From NCBI GenBank assembly GCA_963794685.1, contig CAWCFK010000011.1, forward strand, positions 251,880 through 315,879: a DNA stretch of 64,000 nucleotides. Reading direction: 5' to 3'. Of the stretch, positions 37,432 through 49,631 are shown piece after piece (position 1 is the stretch's first letter; each line of letters begins with the position of its first letter). Both the position numbers and the translations under genes were made by a program. A model generated the notes under the pieces. That model saw nothing but the letters and a program-made list of their open reading frames with translations, searched no databases and was not told the origin of the DNA. Source of the stretch: CAVTWH01 sp963794685 (lineage in GTDB: Bacteria; Actinomycetota; Actinomycetes; Mycobacteriales; Micromonosporaceae).

Positions 37432-37986
37432 GTGGCCTATCCAACGGCCATACCGGGGAAGATCATCTTGACCGGCGCCGAACTCGGCCGGGTGGTGGAT
37501 CGCATCGCCCACCAGATCCTGGAGAAGACCGAAGGCGCCCGCGACACCATTCTGCTCGGCATCCCGACCCGTGGTGTCCCGCTCGCCGGCCGGCTGGCCG
37601 CGCGGATCGCCACCTTCGAAGGGGTCCGGGTACCCACCGGGGCGCTGGACATCACCCTCTACCGGGACGACCTGCGACTACGCGGCGCCCGAGCGCTCGG
37701 GCGCACCGAGTTGCCGGCGGAAGGGCTGGACGGCAAGCGGGTGGTGCTCGTCGACGACGTGCTGTTCTCCGGCCGTACCGTGCGGGCTGCTCTGGACGCG
37801 CTCGGTGACCTCGGCCGGCCGCGCTGCGTCCAACTCGCCGTCCTGGTCGACCGGGGACACCGGGAGCTGCCGATCCGGGCCGACTACGTCGGCAAGAACA
37901 TCCCGACCGCGCTGACCGAGTCGGTACGGGTGCTGCTCAGCGAGGTGGACGGGGCCGACGAGGTCCGGCTGGAGGCCAAGTCATGA
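37432..37986 (+). CDS. pyrR: PyrR: pyr operon RNA-binding regulator / uracil phosphoribosyltransferase
   Basis: Binds pyr mRNA when UMP/UTP is plentiful; also has UPRTase activity. 184 aa. ILLGIPTRGVPLAGRLAARI, DITLYRDDL and the PRPP loop VVLVDDVLFSGRTVRAAL are diagnostic, with the basic RNA-binding face around RPRCVQLAVLVDRGHRELPI. Start GTG at 37432 with the strong ribosome site 7 nt upstream, itself next to the PyrR hairpin. First gene of the pyr operon; overlaps pyrB by 4 bp. Confidence 0.96.
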   Translation: MAYPTAIPGKIILTGAELGRVVDRIAHQILEKTEGARDTILLGIPTRGVPLAGRLAARIATFEGVRVPTGALDITLYRDDLRLRGARALGRTELPAEGLDGKRVVLVDDVLFSGRTVRAALDALGDLGRPRCVQLAVLVDRGHRELPIRADYVGKNIPTALTESVRVLLSEVDGADEVRLEAKS

Positions 37987-38900
37987 TCAGGCACCTGCTC
38001 TCCGCCGCCGACCTGGACGCGCAGACCGCCACCCTGGTGCTGGACACCGCCCGGCAGATGGACGCGGCGATGGCCGACCGGGAGGTCAAGAAGCTGCCCA
38101 CGCTGCGCGGGCGCACCGTGGTCAACCTGTTCTACGAGGACTCCACCCGGACCCGGACCTCCTTCGAACTGGCCGCCAAGCGGCTGAGCGCCGACGTCGT
38201 CAACTTCTCGGCCAAGGGCTCCAGCGTCTCCAAGGGGGAGAGCCTCAAGGACACCGCGCTCACCCTGCAGGCGATGGGGGCTGACGCGGTGGTCATCCGG
38301 CACCCGGCCTCCGGCGCGCCGCACCGGCTCGCCGCCTGGGTGGACGGCAGCGTGGTGAACGCCGGCGACGGTACCCACGAGCACCCCACCCAGGCGCTGC
38401 TGGACGCGTACACGATGCGCTCCCGGCTGGGGCACCTGGACGGGCTGCGGGTGGCGATCGTCGGCGACGTGCTGCACAGCCGGGTGGCCCGCTCCAATGT
38501 GCTGCTGTTGGCCACCCTGGGCGCCCAGGTGACCCTGGTGGCCCCGCCCACCCTGCTGCCGGTGGGCGTCGGCGCCTGGCCGGTACGCACCTCCTACGAC
38601 CTGGACTCGGTGCTGCCCGCCGCCGACGTGGTGATGATGCTGCGGGTCCAGCGGGAGCGGATGGAGAACTCCTACTTCCCGTCCGCCCGCGAGTACTCCC
38701 GCCGCTACGGACTGGACGGCGCCCGGATGGCGAAGCTGCCCGAGCACGCCATCGTCATGCACCCCGGCCCGATGAACCGGGGCATGGAGATCACCCCGGA
38801 CGTAGCCGATTCCAAGCGCTCGACCATCGTCGAACAGGTCGCCAACGGCGTCTCGGTCCGGATGGCCGTCTTGTACCTACTGCTTGGCGGAGCCAAGTGA
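37983..38900 (+). CDS. pyrB: Aspartate carbamoyltransferase catalytic subunit
   Basis: Condenses carbamoyl phosphate and aspartate to N-carbamoyl-aspartate. 305 aa. Carbamoyl-phosphate site FYEDSTRTRTSFE, KGSSVSKGESLKDT, HPASGAPHRLA, DGTHEHPTQALLDAYT and the C-terminal MHPGPMNRGMEI are present. No regulatory subunit (pyrI) gene is nearby, as in other actinobacteria. ATG overlaps the pyrR stop; its own stop overlaps an in-frame GTG of pyrC. Confidence 0.97.
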   Translation: MIRHLLSAADLDAQTATLVLDTARQMDAAMADREVKKLPTLRGRTVVNLFYEDSTRTRTSFELAAKRLSADVVNFSAKGSSVSKGESLKDTALTLQAMGADAVVIRHPASGAPHRLAAWVDGSVVNAGDGTHEHPTQALLDAYTMRSRLGHLDGLRVAIVGDVLHSRVARSNVLLLATLGAQVTLVAPPTLLPVGVGAWPVRTSYDLDSVLPAADVVMMLRVQRERMENSYFPSAREYSRRYGLDGARMAKLPEHAIVMHPGPMNRGMEITPDVADSKRSTIVEQVANGVSVRMAVLYLLLGGAK

Positions 38901-38938
38901 CCAACCCATCCATAGACCCCGCTTCTCGGAGGAGTCTC

Positions 38939-40258
38939 GTGACCGCACAGGGCCAGCGCACCGGTGAGGCGTACCTGATCAAGGGTGTCTCCGTCCTCGG
39001 CGCCGCGCCGACCGACCTGCTCATCCGCGACGGCCTGATCGCCGCACTCGGTCCGGACCTGGCCGCCGACGGCGCGGAAGTGATCGACGCGGCCGGGCTG
39101 GTGGCCCTGCCCGGCCTCGTCGACCTGCACACCCACCTGCGCGAACCCGGCCGGGAGGACGCCGAGACGGTGGAGTCCGGCTCGCGCGCCGCCGCACTCG
39201 GTGGCTACACCGCCGTCTGCGCGATGGCCAACACCTCGCCGGTGGCCGACACGGCCGGCGTGGTCGAGCAGGTCTACCGGCTGGGCCGCGAGGCCGGCCT
39301 GGTGGACGTGCAGCCGATCGGCGCGGTGACCGTGGGCCTGGCCGGCGAGCGGATGGCCGAACTCGGCGCGATGGCGACCAGCGCGGCCAACGTGCGGATC
39401 TTCTCCGACGACGGGCACTGCGTGGCCGACCCGGCGATGATGCGCCGGGCGTTGGAGTACGTGAAGGCGTTCGACGGGGTGATCGCCCAGCACGCCGAGG
39501 AGCCCCGGCTGACCGCCGGCGCGCAGCTGCACGAGGGCGAGGTCTCCGCCCAGCTCGGGCTGACCGGCTGGCCGGCGGTGGCCGAGGAGGCGATCATCGC
39601 CCGGGACGTGCTGCTCGCCGAGCACGTCGGCGCCCGGCTGCACATCTGCCATGTCTCCACCGCCGGCAGCGTGGAGATCCTGCGCTGGGCCAAGCTGCGG
39701 GGGATCGCGGTGACCGCCGAGGTCACCCCGCACCACCTGCTGCTCACCGACGCCTCCGCGCACTCCTACGACCCGGTCTTCAAGGTGAACCCGCCGCTGC
39801 GTACCAACGCCGACGTGGCCGCGCTGCGCGCCGCGCTGGCCGACGGCACCATCGACGTGGTCGCCACCGACCACGCTCCGCACGCCGTGGAGGACAAGGA
39901 GTGCGAGTGGGAGTACGCCCGCCCCGGCATGGTCGGCCTGGAGACCGCGCTGTCGGTGGTGCTCTCCACCGGCGTCTTCGCAACGGCTGACGGCACCGAC
40001 TGGGACGCGCTGGCGGAGCGGATGTCCCGCATCCCGGCCCGGATCGCCGGGCTGGCCGGGCACGGGCTGGACCCGGCGGTCGGCGGACCGGCCAACCTCA
40101 CCCTGGTCGACCCGGCCGGCGTCCGGGTGGTCGACGCCGCCGAGACAGCCAGCCGCAGCCGAAACAATCCCTATGCGGGCCTCACCCTGCCCGGTCGCGT
40201 CGTGGCGACCTTCCTGCGCGGCGAGGCGACGGTACTCGACGGAAAGGCCGTGCGGTGA
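38939..40258 (+). CDS. pyrC: Dihydroorotase
   Basis: Zinc amidohydrolase closing carbamoyl-aspartate to dihydroorotate. 439 aa from the GTG at 38939, which has GGAGGAG 4 nt upstream. An in-frame GTG at 38897 overlaps the pyrB stop and is the alternative. Metal ligands are visible: LVDLHTHLREPG (HxH), EVTPHHLLLT, and the Asp in VATDHAPH. FSDDGHCVADP is typical of the class I enzyme. The C-terminus SRNNPYAGLTLPGRV is the family end. Overlaps carA (GTGA). Confidence 0.96.
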   Translation: MTAQGQRTGEAYLIKGVSVLGAAPTDLLIRDGLIAALGPDLAADGAEVIDAAGLVALPGLVDLHTHLREPGREDAETVESGSRAAALGGYTAVCAMANTSPVADTAGVVEQVYRLGREAGLVDVQPIGAVTVGLAGERMAELGAMATSAANVRIFSDDGHCVADPAMMRRALEYVKAFDGVIAQHAEEPRLTAGAQLHEGEVSAQLGLTGWPAVAEEAIIARDVLLAEHVGARLHICHVSTAGSVEILRWAKLRGIAVTAEVTPHHLLLTDASAHSYDPVFKVNPPLRTNADVAALRAALADGTIDVVATDHAPHAVEDKECEWEYARPGMVGLETALSVVLSTGVFATADGTDWDALAERMSRIPARIAGLAGHGLDPAVGGPANLTLVDPAGVRVVDAAETASRSRNNPYAGLTLPGRVVATFLRGEATVLDGKAVR

Positions 40259-41353
40259 CACGGGAAGCGCTACTGGTGCTCGAGGACGGACGGACCTTCC
40301 GGGGGGAGGCGTACGGCGCGGTCGGCGAGACCTTCGGGGAGGCCGTCTTCTCCACCGCGATGACCGGCTACCAGGAGACCCTCACCGACCCCTCGTACCA
40401 CCGACAGGTCGTGGTGCAGACCGCGCCGCACATCGGCAACACCGGGGTCAACGGCGAGGACGACGAGTCGGACCGGATCTGGGTGGCCGGCTACGTGGTC
40501 CGCGACCCGGCCCGGCTGCCCTCCAACTGGCGCTCCACCGGCACGCTGGAGCACCGGCTGGCCGCCGAGGGCATCGTCGGCATCAGCGGGGTGGACACCC
40601 GGGCGCTGACCCGGCACCTGCGTGAGCGCGGCGCCATGCGGGTCGGCGTGTCCAGTGTGGAGTCCAGCCCCGACGCGCTGCGCGAGCGGGTGCTCGGCTC
40701 CCCGCAGATGGTCGGCGCGAACCTGTCTGCGCAGGTCAGCACGGAGGCCGCGTACACCGTGGCGGCGGAAGGCGAGCACCGGCTCACGGTGGCCGCGCTG
40801 GACTACGGGATCAAGCGCAACGTGGCCCGGCGGCTGGCCGCCCGGGGCGTCACCACCCATGTGCTACCCGCCGACTCCACCATCGACGACGTGCTCGCGG
40901 TCAACCCGGACGCGGTGTTCCTCTCGCCCGGCCCCGGCGACCCGGCCACCGCCGACGTCGCAGTCGGCCTGGCCCGGGACGTGCTGACCCGGCGGGTACC
41001 GCTGTTCGGCATCTGCTTCGGCAGCCAGATCCTCGGTCGGGCACTCGGCTTCGGCACGTACAAGCTCGGCTACGGCCACCGCGGCATCAACCAGCCGGTC
41101 CTGGACCGCATCACCGGCAAGGTCGAGGTGACCTCGCACAACCACGGCTTCGCCGTCAATGCACCGCTGGAAGGCTTGGCGGACACCGAATTCGGCGCGG
41201 TCGAAGTCAGTCACGTCTGCCTGAACGACAACGTGGTCGAGGGGCTGCGCTGCCGGGACGTTCCGGCGTTCACCGTGCAGTACCACCCGGAGGCGGCGGC
41301 CGGTCCGCACGACGCCGACTATCTGTTCGACCGTTTCATTGAGTTGGTGGGCA

Positions 41354-41361
<8 letters not shown>
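40255..41361 (+). CDS. carA: Carbamoyl-phosphate synthase small subunit
   Basis: Glutamine amidotransferase subunit supplying ammonia to CarB. 368 aa. N-terminal ALLVLEDGRTFRGEAYG, then class I amidotransferase domain with the nucleophile Cys in LFGICFGSQILGRALG, TSHNHGFAV, and the His/Glu pair in VQYHPEAAAGPHD. The GTG start overlaps pyrC. The stop lies inside the first codons of carB (8-bp overlap). Confidence 0.96.
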
Positions 41362-44697
<3,336 letters not shown>

Positions 44698-44701
<4 letters not shown>

Positions 44702-45988
44702 GCCTGCCCAGCGGCCCCGGACCGGCCGCGACGCCTGCCCCGTCCCCAGCGCCGGCGTTGAGCCCGGCGGGCCCGGCGCCGTCCGGTGACCCCGGCCGGG
44801 GTTACCGCCGGCTCGCCGACACCGTGCTGTTCCGGCTGGGTGGCGGTGACGCGGAGAGCGCGCACGAGACCACCCTGCGGGCGCTGGCCCGGCTGGCCCG
44901 CCGGCCGGCGCTGCTGCGTGCCCTGCACCGCCGGTACGGGGTGGCCGCCCCCACCGAGGTCTTCGGGGTGCGCTTCCCGAACCCGGTGGGGCTCGCCGCC
45001 GGGCTGGACAAGGACGGTCGGGCGCTGCCGGTCTGGCCGGCACTGGGCTTCGGCTTCACCGAGGTCGGCACGGTCACCCGGCACGCCCAGCCGGGCAACG
45101 ACCGGCCCCGGCTGTTCCGGCTCACCGGCAGCGACGCGATCATCAACCGGATGGGCTTCAACAACCGGGGCGCGGCGGCGCTCGCCGACCGGCTGGCCGC
45201 CCTCGGCCCGCTGCCCACCCCGCTCGGCATCAGCCTGGGCAAGTCCAAGGCCACCCCGCTGGACGACGCGGTCGGGGACTACCTGTCGTCCCTGGAGCTG
45301 CTCCGCCCTTACGCCGACTACCTGGCGGTGAACGTCAGCTCGCCGAACACCCCGGGGCTGCGCAGCCTGCAGGACCGGGCCCAGCTGGCTGAGCTGCTCG
45401 GCGCGCTGCGGGCGGCGGCCGGGGCCACCCCGATCCTCGTGAAGATCGCGCCGGACCTGACCGAACACGCGATCGGCGAGGTACTGGAGGTGTGCGCGCA
45501 CACCGGGGTCGCCGGACTGATCGCCACCAACACCACCATCGGCCGGGACGGGCTGTCCGCCGCCGACGCCGGACGAGCCGGTGAGACCGGTGGCCTGTCC
45601 GGCCGGCCGCTCACCGAACGGGCACGTCAGGTCGTCACTTTCATCACGCAACGGAGTCCCTTCCCGGTGATCGGTGTGGGCGGCATCGTCGACCCGGACG
45701 ACGCCGACCGGATGTTCGACGCGGGCGCCAGCCTGGTCCAGCTCTACACCGGCCTGATCTACCGGGGCCCGGACCTGATCCGGGCCGTGGCCACCCGAGC
45801 CGCCCGGCGCGCGGCCGCCGATCCTCCCACCGACCCCGGATCCGCGCCCGGCTACCGACCCGAGCTCCGGCCCGAGGAACCGTCCGGCGGGCGGCGCCGA
45901 TTCTGGCCCGGCGGGCGGGTCCGATTCTGGCCCGGCGGGCGGGTCCGATTCTGGCCCGGCGGGCGGGTCCGACGAGGCGGCCGGCTGA
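44698..45988 (+). CDS. pyrD: Dihydroorotate dehydrogenase, class 2 (quinone-dependent; frameshifted at the C-terminus)
   Basis: FMN enzyme oxidising dihydroorotate to orotate with quinone, membrane-associated. N-terminus YRRLADTVLFRLGGGDAESA is the class 2 helical segment; PNPVGLAAGLDKDG, FGFTEVGTVT, INRMGFNNRG, VNVSSPNTPGLRSLQ (catalytic Ser) and VGVGGIVDPDDA follow. TTG start overlaps carB; about 40 Pro-rich residues precede the fold. As sequenced the frame runs on into bioA. A +1 error between about 45830 and 45895 hides the stop. One frame over, the 24-bp repeats read SGPAGGSD and end at TGA 45986-45988, overlapping the bioA ATG. Confidence 0.92.
45899..45970 (+). repeat. 24-bp tandem repeat (three identical copies) at the pyrD end
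   Basis: The unit begins GATTCTGGCCCGGCGGGCGG and starts at 45899, 45923 and 45947 with no differences. In the inferred pyrD frame it encodes three copies of DSGPAGGS. In the frame as sequenced it encodes FWPGGRVR. Confidence 0.95.
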
Positions 45989-47312
45989 TGGTTCCGCCCG
46001 TGGCCACTGCCGCCGAGCCGACCGGGTTGTCGGCGCAGCGGCTGCTGGCGTTGGATCGGGCGCACGTCTGGCACCCGTACGCGCCGATGCCGGGGCAGCG
46101 GGAGCCGTACCTGGTGGAGTCGGCGTCGGGGGTACGGCTGCGGCTTGCCGACGGGCGGGAGCTGGTGGACGGGATGTCGTCCTGGTGGGCGGCGATCCAC
46201 GGGTACCGGCATCCGGTGCTGGACGCCGCCGTCACCGACCAGCTCGGCCGGATGAGCCACGTGATGTTCGGCGGGCTCACCCACGAGCCGGCCATCCGGC
46301 TGGCCGCCACCCTGGTCGAGCTGACCGGCCTGGACCACGTGTTCCTCTGCGACTCCGGCTCGGTCAGCGTCGAGGTGGCGCTGAAGATGTGCCTGCAGTA
46401 CTGGCGCTCGCGCGGCCGGCCGGCAAAGCAGCGGGCGCTGACCTGGCGGGGCGGGTACCACGGGGACACCTTCCACCCGATGAGCGTCTGCGACCCGGAC
46501 GGCGGCATGCACTCGCTCTGGCGCGGGGTGCTGCCCGAGCAGGTCTTCGTCCCGGAGCCACCGGCCGGCTTCGACACGCCCGTCGACCCCGCCTACGTCG
46601 AGCTGCTCAGCGACGCGATCGCCCGGCACGCCGACGAGCTGGCCTGCGTGATCGTAGAGCCGGTCGTCCAGGGCGCCGGCGGGATGCGCTTCCACCACCC
46701 CGGGTACCTGCGGGTGCTCCGCGAGCTGTGCGACACGCACGGGGTGCTGCTGGTCTTCGACGAGATCGCCACCGGCTTCGGCCGCAGCGGCGCGTTCTTC
46801 GCGGCCGAGCACGCCGGGGTCCTCCCTGACGTGATGTGCCTGGGAAAGGCGCTCACCGGCGGGTACCTGTCGCTGGCCGCCGCGCTCTGCACGGCCGCGG
46901 TGGCCGACGGGATCAGCTCCGGCGAGCTGCCGGTGCTCGCGCACGGCCCGACGTTCATGGGCAACCCGCTGGCCTGCGCGGTCGCCAACGCCTCGCTGAG
47001 CCTGCTGACCGGCCCCTCGGCGGCTGGCTCGTGGCGCGGCGAGGTGGCCCGGATCGAGGCGGCCCTGATCGCCGGCCTGGCGGTGGCCGGGGCCTGCCGG
47101 GGGTCCGGGACGTGCGGGTGCTCGGCGCGATCGGGGTGCTCCAACTCGATCACCAGGTCGAGATCGGGGCGGCGACCGCTGCCGCGGTCGCCCAGGGTGT
47201 CTGGTTGCGACCGTTCCGTGACCTTATGTACGCGATGCCGCCTTACGTTATCGCTGACGATGACGTGACATTAATCACCAATGGCATGATCGCTGCGGCG
47301 ACGGCCGGTTAG
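45988..47312 (+). CDS. bioA: Adenosylmethionine-8-amino-7-oxononanoate aminotransferase (frameshifted)
   Basis: PLP enzyme of biotin synthesis using SAM as amino donor. HVWHPYAPMPG, DGMSSWWAAIHGYRHP, HVMFGGLTHEPA, the Tyr/His in RGGYHGDTFHPMS, DEIATGFGRSGAFFAAEH and the PLP-Lys in MCLGKALTGGYLSLAA identify it as BioA rather than another class III aminotransferase. A deletion near 47100 shifts the last 70 residues to VLGAIGVLQLDHQVEI and LRPFRDLMYAMPPYV. Corrected length about 441 aa. Lies inside the pyr operon between pyrD and pyrF; no other bio gene is in the window. Confidence 0.92.
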
Positions 47313-47321
47313 GAGCCCCAG

Positions 47322-48160
47322 ATGGCCAGTTTCGGTACCCGGTTCGTCGCCGCCACCCGCGAGCGCGGCCCACTGTGCGTCGGCATCGACGCCCACCCCG
47401 CTCTGCTGTCCGCCTGGGGTGTCGGAGACACCATTGCTGGCCTGCAGCGATTCACCGAAACTGTGATCGCCGCGCTGGCCGACCGGGTCGCCGTGTTCAA
47501 GCCGCAGTCGGCGTTTTACGAGCGTTTCGGGTCACGCGGAGTGGCCGTTCTTGAGTCAAATATCCGACAGCTTCGCGAGGCCGGAGCGCTTGTGCTCCTC
47601 GACGTGAAGCGCGGCGACATCGGCTCGACGGCCGCCGCGTACGCCGACGCGTACCTGGATCCGGCCAGCCCGCTCTTCGTCGACGCGATCACCGCGAGCC
47701 CGTACCTGGGCTTCGGCTCGATCGCGCCGATGATCGACAAGGCGCTCAAGCACGACGCCGGCGTCTTCGTCCTCGGGCTGACCTCCAACCCGGAGGCGCC
47801 GTCCGTCCAGCACGCCCGCGGCGCCGACGGGCGCACCGTCGCGCAGACCATCCTGGACGAGATTTCCCAGGTCAACGCGGGTGCGCAGCCGCTGGGCAGC
47901 ATCGGTGTGGTGGTCGGCGCGACGATCGGGCAGACCGGCCACGACTTCAGCGCGATCAATGGCCCGATGCTGGTGCCGGGCCTCGGCGCGCAGGGCGGAA
48001 CGGCTGCCGGGCTGCGGCGATCTTCGGCGACTCGCTCGCCGGTGTCCTCCCGTCGACCTCCCGCGAGGTGCTCGCCGCCGGGCCGGACGTCGCCGCGCTG
48101 CGGGCCGCCGCGAGCCGGGCCAACGCCGACTGTCAGGCCGTACTCGCCGGTAGCGAATGA
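47322..48160 (+). CDS. pyrF: Orotidine 5'-phosphate decarboxylase (frameshifted)
   Basis: Last step to UMP. The actinobacterial (type 2) form: PLCVGIDAHPALLSAWGV, VFKPQSAFYERFGSRG, the catalytic Lys/Asp array LLDVKRGDIGSTAAAYADAY, VVVGATIGQTGHDFS, LVPGLGAQGGT. A one-base deletion near 48015 (GCGGCGATC for GCGGGCGATC) shifts the last 48 codons, which read IFGDSLAGVLPSTSREVLAA and end at TGA 48158-48160. Corrected length about 279 aa. ATG with AGGAG upstream, 9 bp after bioA. Orotate phosphoribosyltransferase (pyrE) is not in the window. Confidence 0.93.
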
Positions 48161-48191
48161 TCGGAAATTTCTTCCGACCCGCCGCGCCACG

Positions 48192-48220
48192 TTGCCGAAA
48201 GCGTCGGGGACCGCTAGTTT
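48192..48220 (+). promoter_or_regulatory. mihF promoter
   Basis: -35 TTGCCG (48192-48197), 17-bp spacer, -10 TAGTTT (48215-48220), in the 147-bp gap between pyrF and mihF. The leader would be about 80 nt. Confidence 0.65.
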
Positions 48221-48307
48221 TCGCTGTCGCTGGGAATCACATGCACACCACGAGCCACTGCGTCCCCCGCGACCTGCGAGGACGCGCAACACCCCCGAGG
48301 AGAACTG

Positions 48308-48628
48308 GTGCCGCTCCCCACACTGAGCCCGGAACAGCGCGCAGCCGCGCTGGAGAAGGCCGCGGAGATCCGCAAGGCCCGCGCTGAGCTGAAGGAACAG
48401 CTCAAGGCGGGTAAGACCACCCTGTCCGCCGTGCTCGCCCGCGCCGAGTCCGACGAGGTTGTCGGCAAGCTCAAGGTGTCGGCCGTGCTTCAGGCGCTGC
48501 CCGGCATCGGCAAGATCCGGGCGACCCAGATCATGGAGAAGCTCAAGATCGCTGAAAGCCGTCGCCTGCGTGGCCTCGGCGAGCAGCAGCGTAAGGCCCT
48601 GCTGGCGGAGTTCGCTGCAGGGAAGTGA
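48308..48628 (+). CDS. mihF: Actinobacterial integration host factor (MihF/sIHF)
   Basis: Small nucleoid-associated DNA-binding protein unrelated in sequence to enterobacterial IHF. 106 aa, highly charged and helical. LSPEQRAAALEKAAEIRKAR leads to a helix-two-turn-helix with the family core VSAVLQALPGIGKIRATQIM and AESRRLRGLGEQQRKALLAEF. GTG start behind a likely own promoter. The neighbourhood pyrF-mihF-gmk-rpoZ is the classic one. Confidence 0.96.
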   Translation: MPLPTLSPEQRAAALEKAAEIRKARAELKEQLKAGKTTLSAVLARAESDEVVGKLKVSAVLQALPGIGKIRATQIMEKLKIAESRRLRGLGEQQRKALLAEFAAGK

Positions 48629-48639
48629 CCCGGACAGGG

Positions 48640-48645
48640 TAGAAA
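48640..48645 (+). promoter_or_regulatory. -10 element in front of gmk (leaderless)
   Basis: TAGAAA ends 6 nt before the gmk GTG; the spacing fits a leaderless start and no purine-rich ribosome site is present. Confidence 0.4.
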
Positions 48646-48651
48646 CAAGCA

Positions 48652-49234
48652 GTGAGCAATGACGACGCGCGCCCGGCAGCCCGACTCACGGTTCTCTCCG
48701 GCCCCTCCGGGGTCGGCAAGGACAGCGTGATCGAGCTGATCCGGGCGCGCTCGCCATGGGTCTGGCTGTCGGTCTCGGCCACCACCCGACCCAAGCGCGA
48801 CTACGAGGTCGACGGCGTGCACTACCACTTCGTCGACCGGGCCGGCTTCCAGCGCCTGGTCGACTCCGGTGAACTGCTGGAGTGGGCCGAGTTCGCCGGC
48901 AACCTGTACGGCACGCCGCGCGGCCCGGTGCTCGCTCGACTCGGCCAGGGGAAGCCCGCGCTGCTGAAGATCGATCTCCAGGGCGCCCGCCAGGTGCGGG
49001 CCGCCATGCCCGGCGCGCAGCTGGTGTTCCTCGCCCCACCCGTCGGTCGCCGAACTCAAGCGCCGACTGGTCGGCCGGGGCACCGAGGACGCCGAGACGA
49101 TCCGGCTGCGACTGGAGCACGCCGACGAGGAACTGGCGGCCGAGCCGGAGTTCGACGTGACGGTGGTCAACGACTCGGTCGAGCGGGCCGCGGACGAGTT
49201 GCTACGATTGCTCGGTTCACTCCCGGTTTCCTGA
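48652..49234 (+). CDS. gmk: Guanylate kinase (frameshifted)
   Basis: GMP + ATP to GDP + ADP. P-loop LSGPSGVGKDSVIELI, GMP-binding SVSATTRPKRDYEVDGVHYH, FAGNLYGTPRGPV, LLKIDLQGARQVR. One extra C near 49043 (CCACCCGTC for CCACCGTC) shifts the frame within LVFLAPPSVAELKRRLVGRG. The corrected frame ends LLRLLGSLPVS at TGA 49232-49234, about 193 aa. Essential gene, hence presumed sequence error. Confidence 0.93.
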
Positions 49235-49292
49235 GGTCACTGTTCCCGCGGTGATCCCAGGGGCCACTTTGACAAGCTTTGAAAGGGCACCC

Positions 49293-49550
49293 GTGACGGT
49301 CGCCAACCCCGAAGGCATCACCAACCCGCCGATCGACGAGCTGCTGGACAAGACCACGTCGAAGTACGCCCTGGTGATCTTCGCCGCCAAGCGCGCCCGC
49401 CAGGTCAACGCCTACTACAGCCAGCTCGGCGAGGGCCTGCTGGAGTACGTCGGCCCGCTGGTGGAGACCACCCCGCAGGAGAAGCCGCTGTCCATCGCCA
49501 TGCGCGAGATCAACGCCGGCCTGCTGGTCGCCGAGCCGATCGAGGGCTGA
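49293..49550 (+). CDS. rpoZ: RNA polymerase omega subunit
   Basis: Smallest RNA polymerase subunit, helps fold beta-prime. 85 aa from the GTG at 49293 with AAAGGG upstream. NPPIDELLDKTTSKYALVIF and AAKRARQVNAYYSQL are the diagnostic segments; the C-terminal PLSIAMREINAGLL is as in mycobacteria. Follows gmk as usual. Confidence 0.96.
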   Translation: MTVANPEGITNPPIDELLDKTTSKYALVIFAAKRARQVNAYYSQLGEGLLEYVGPLVETTPQEKPLSIAMREINAGLLVAEPIEG

Positions 49551-49631
49551 GCGCCCCCCGCTCCGAACGATTGACTGGCTGCCCCCGAGACCGGATCACC
49601 ACAGACGACGGGCCACGCCCGGCCACCACAG

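Noticed and set aside
45899..45970. Short CRISPR array
   Set aside because: The 24-bp units are contiguous with no spacers, and no cas gene is near.
49265..49292. TTGACA as a -35 for rpoZ
   Set aside because: Correct spacing would put the -10 at the start codon region (CGTGAC), which is not a -10, and gmk-rpoZ are close enough for readthrough.
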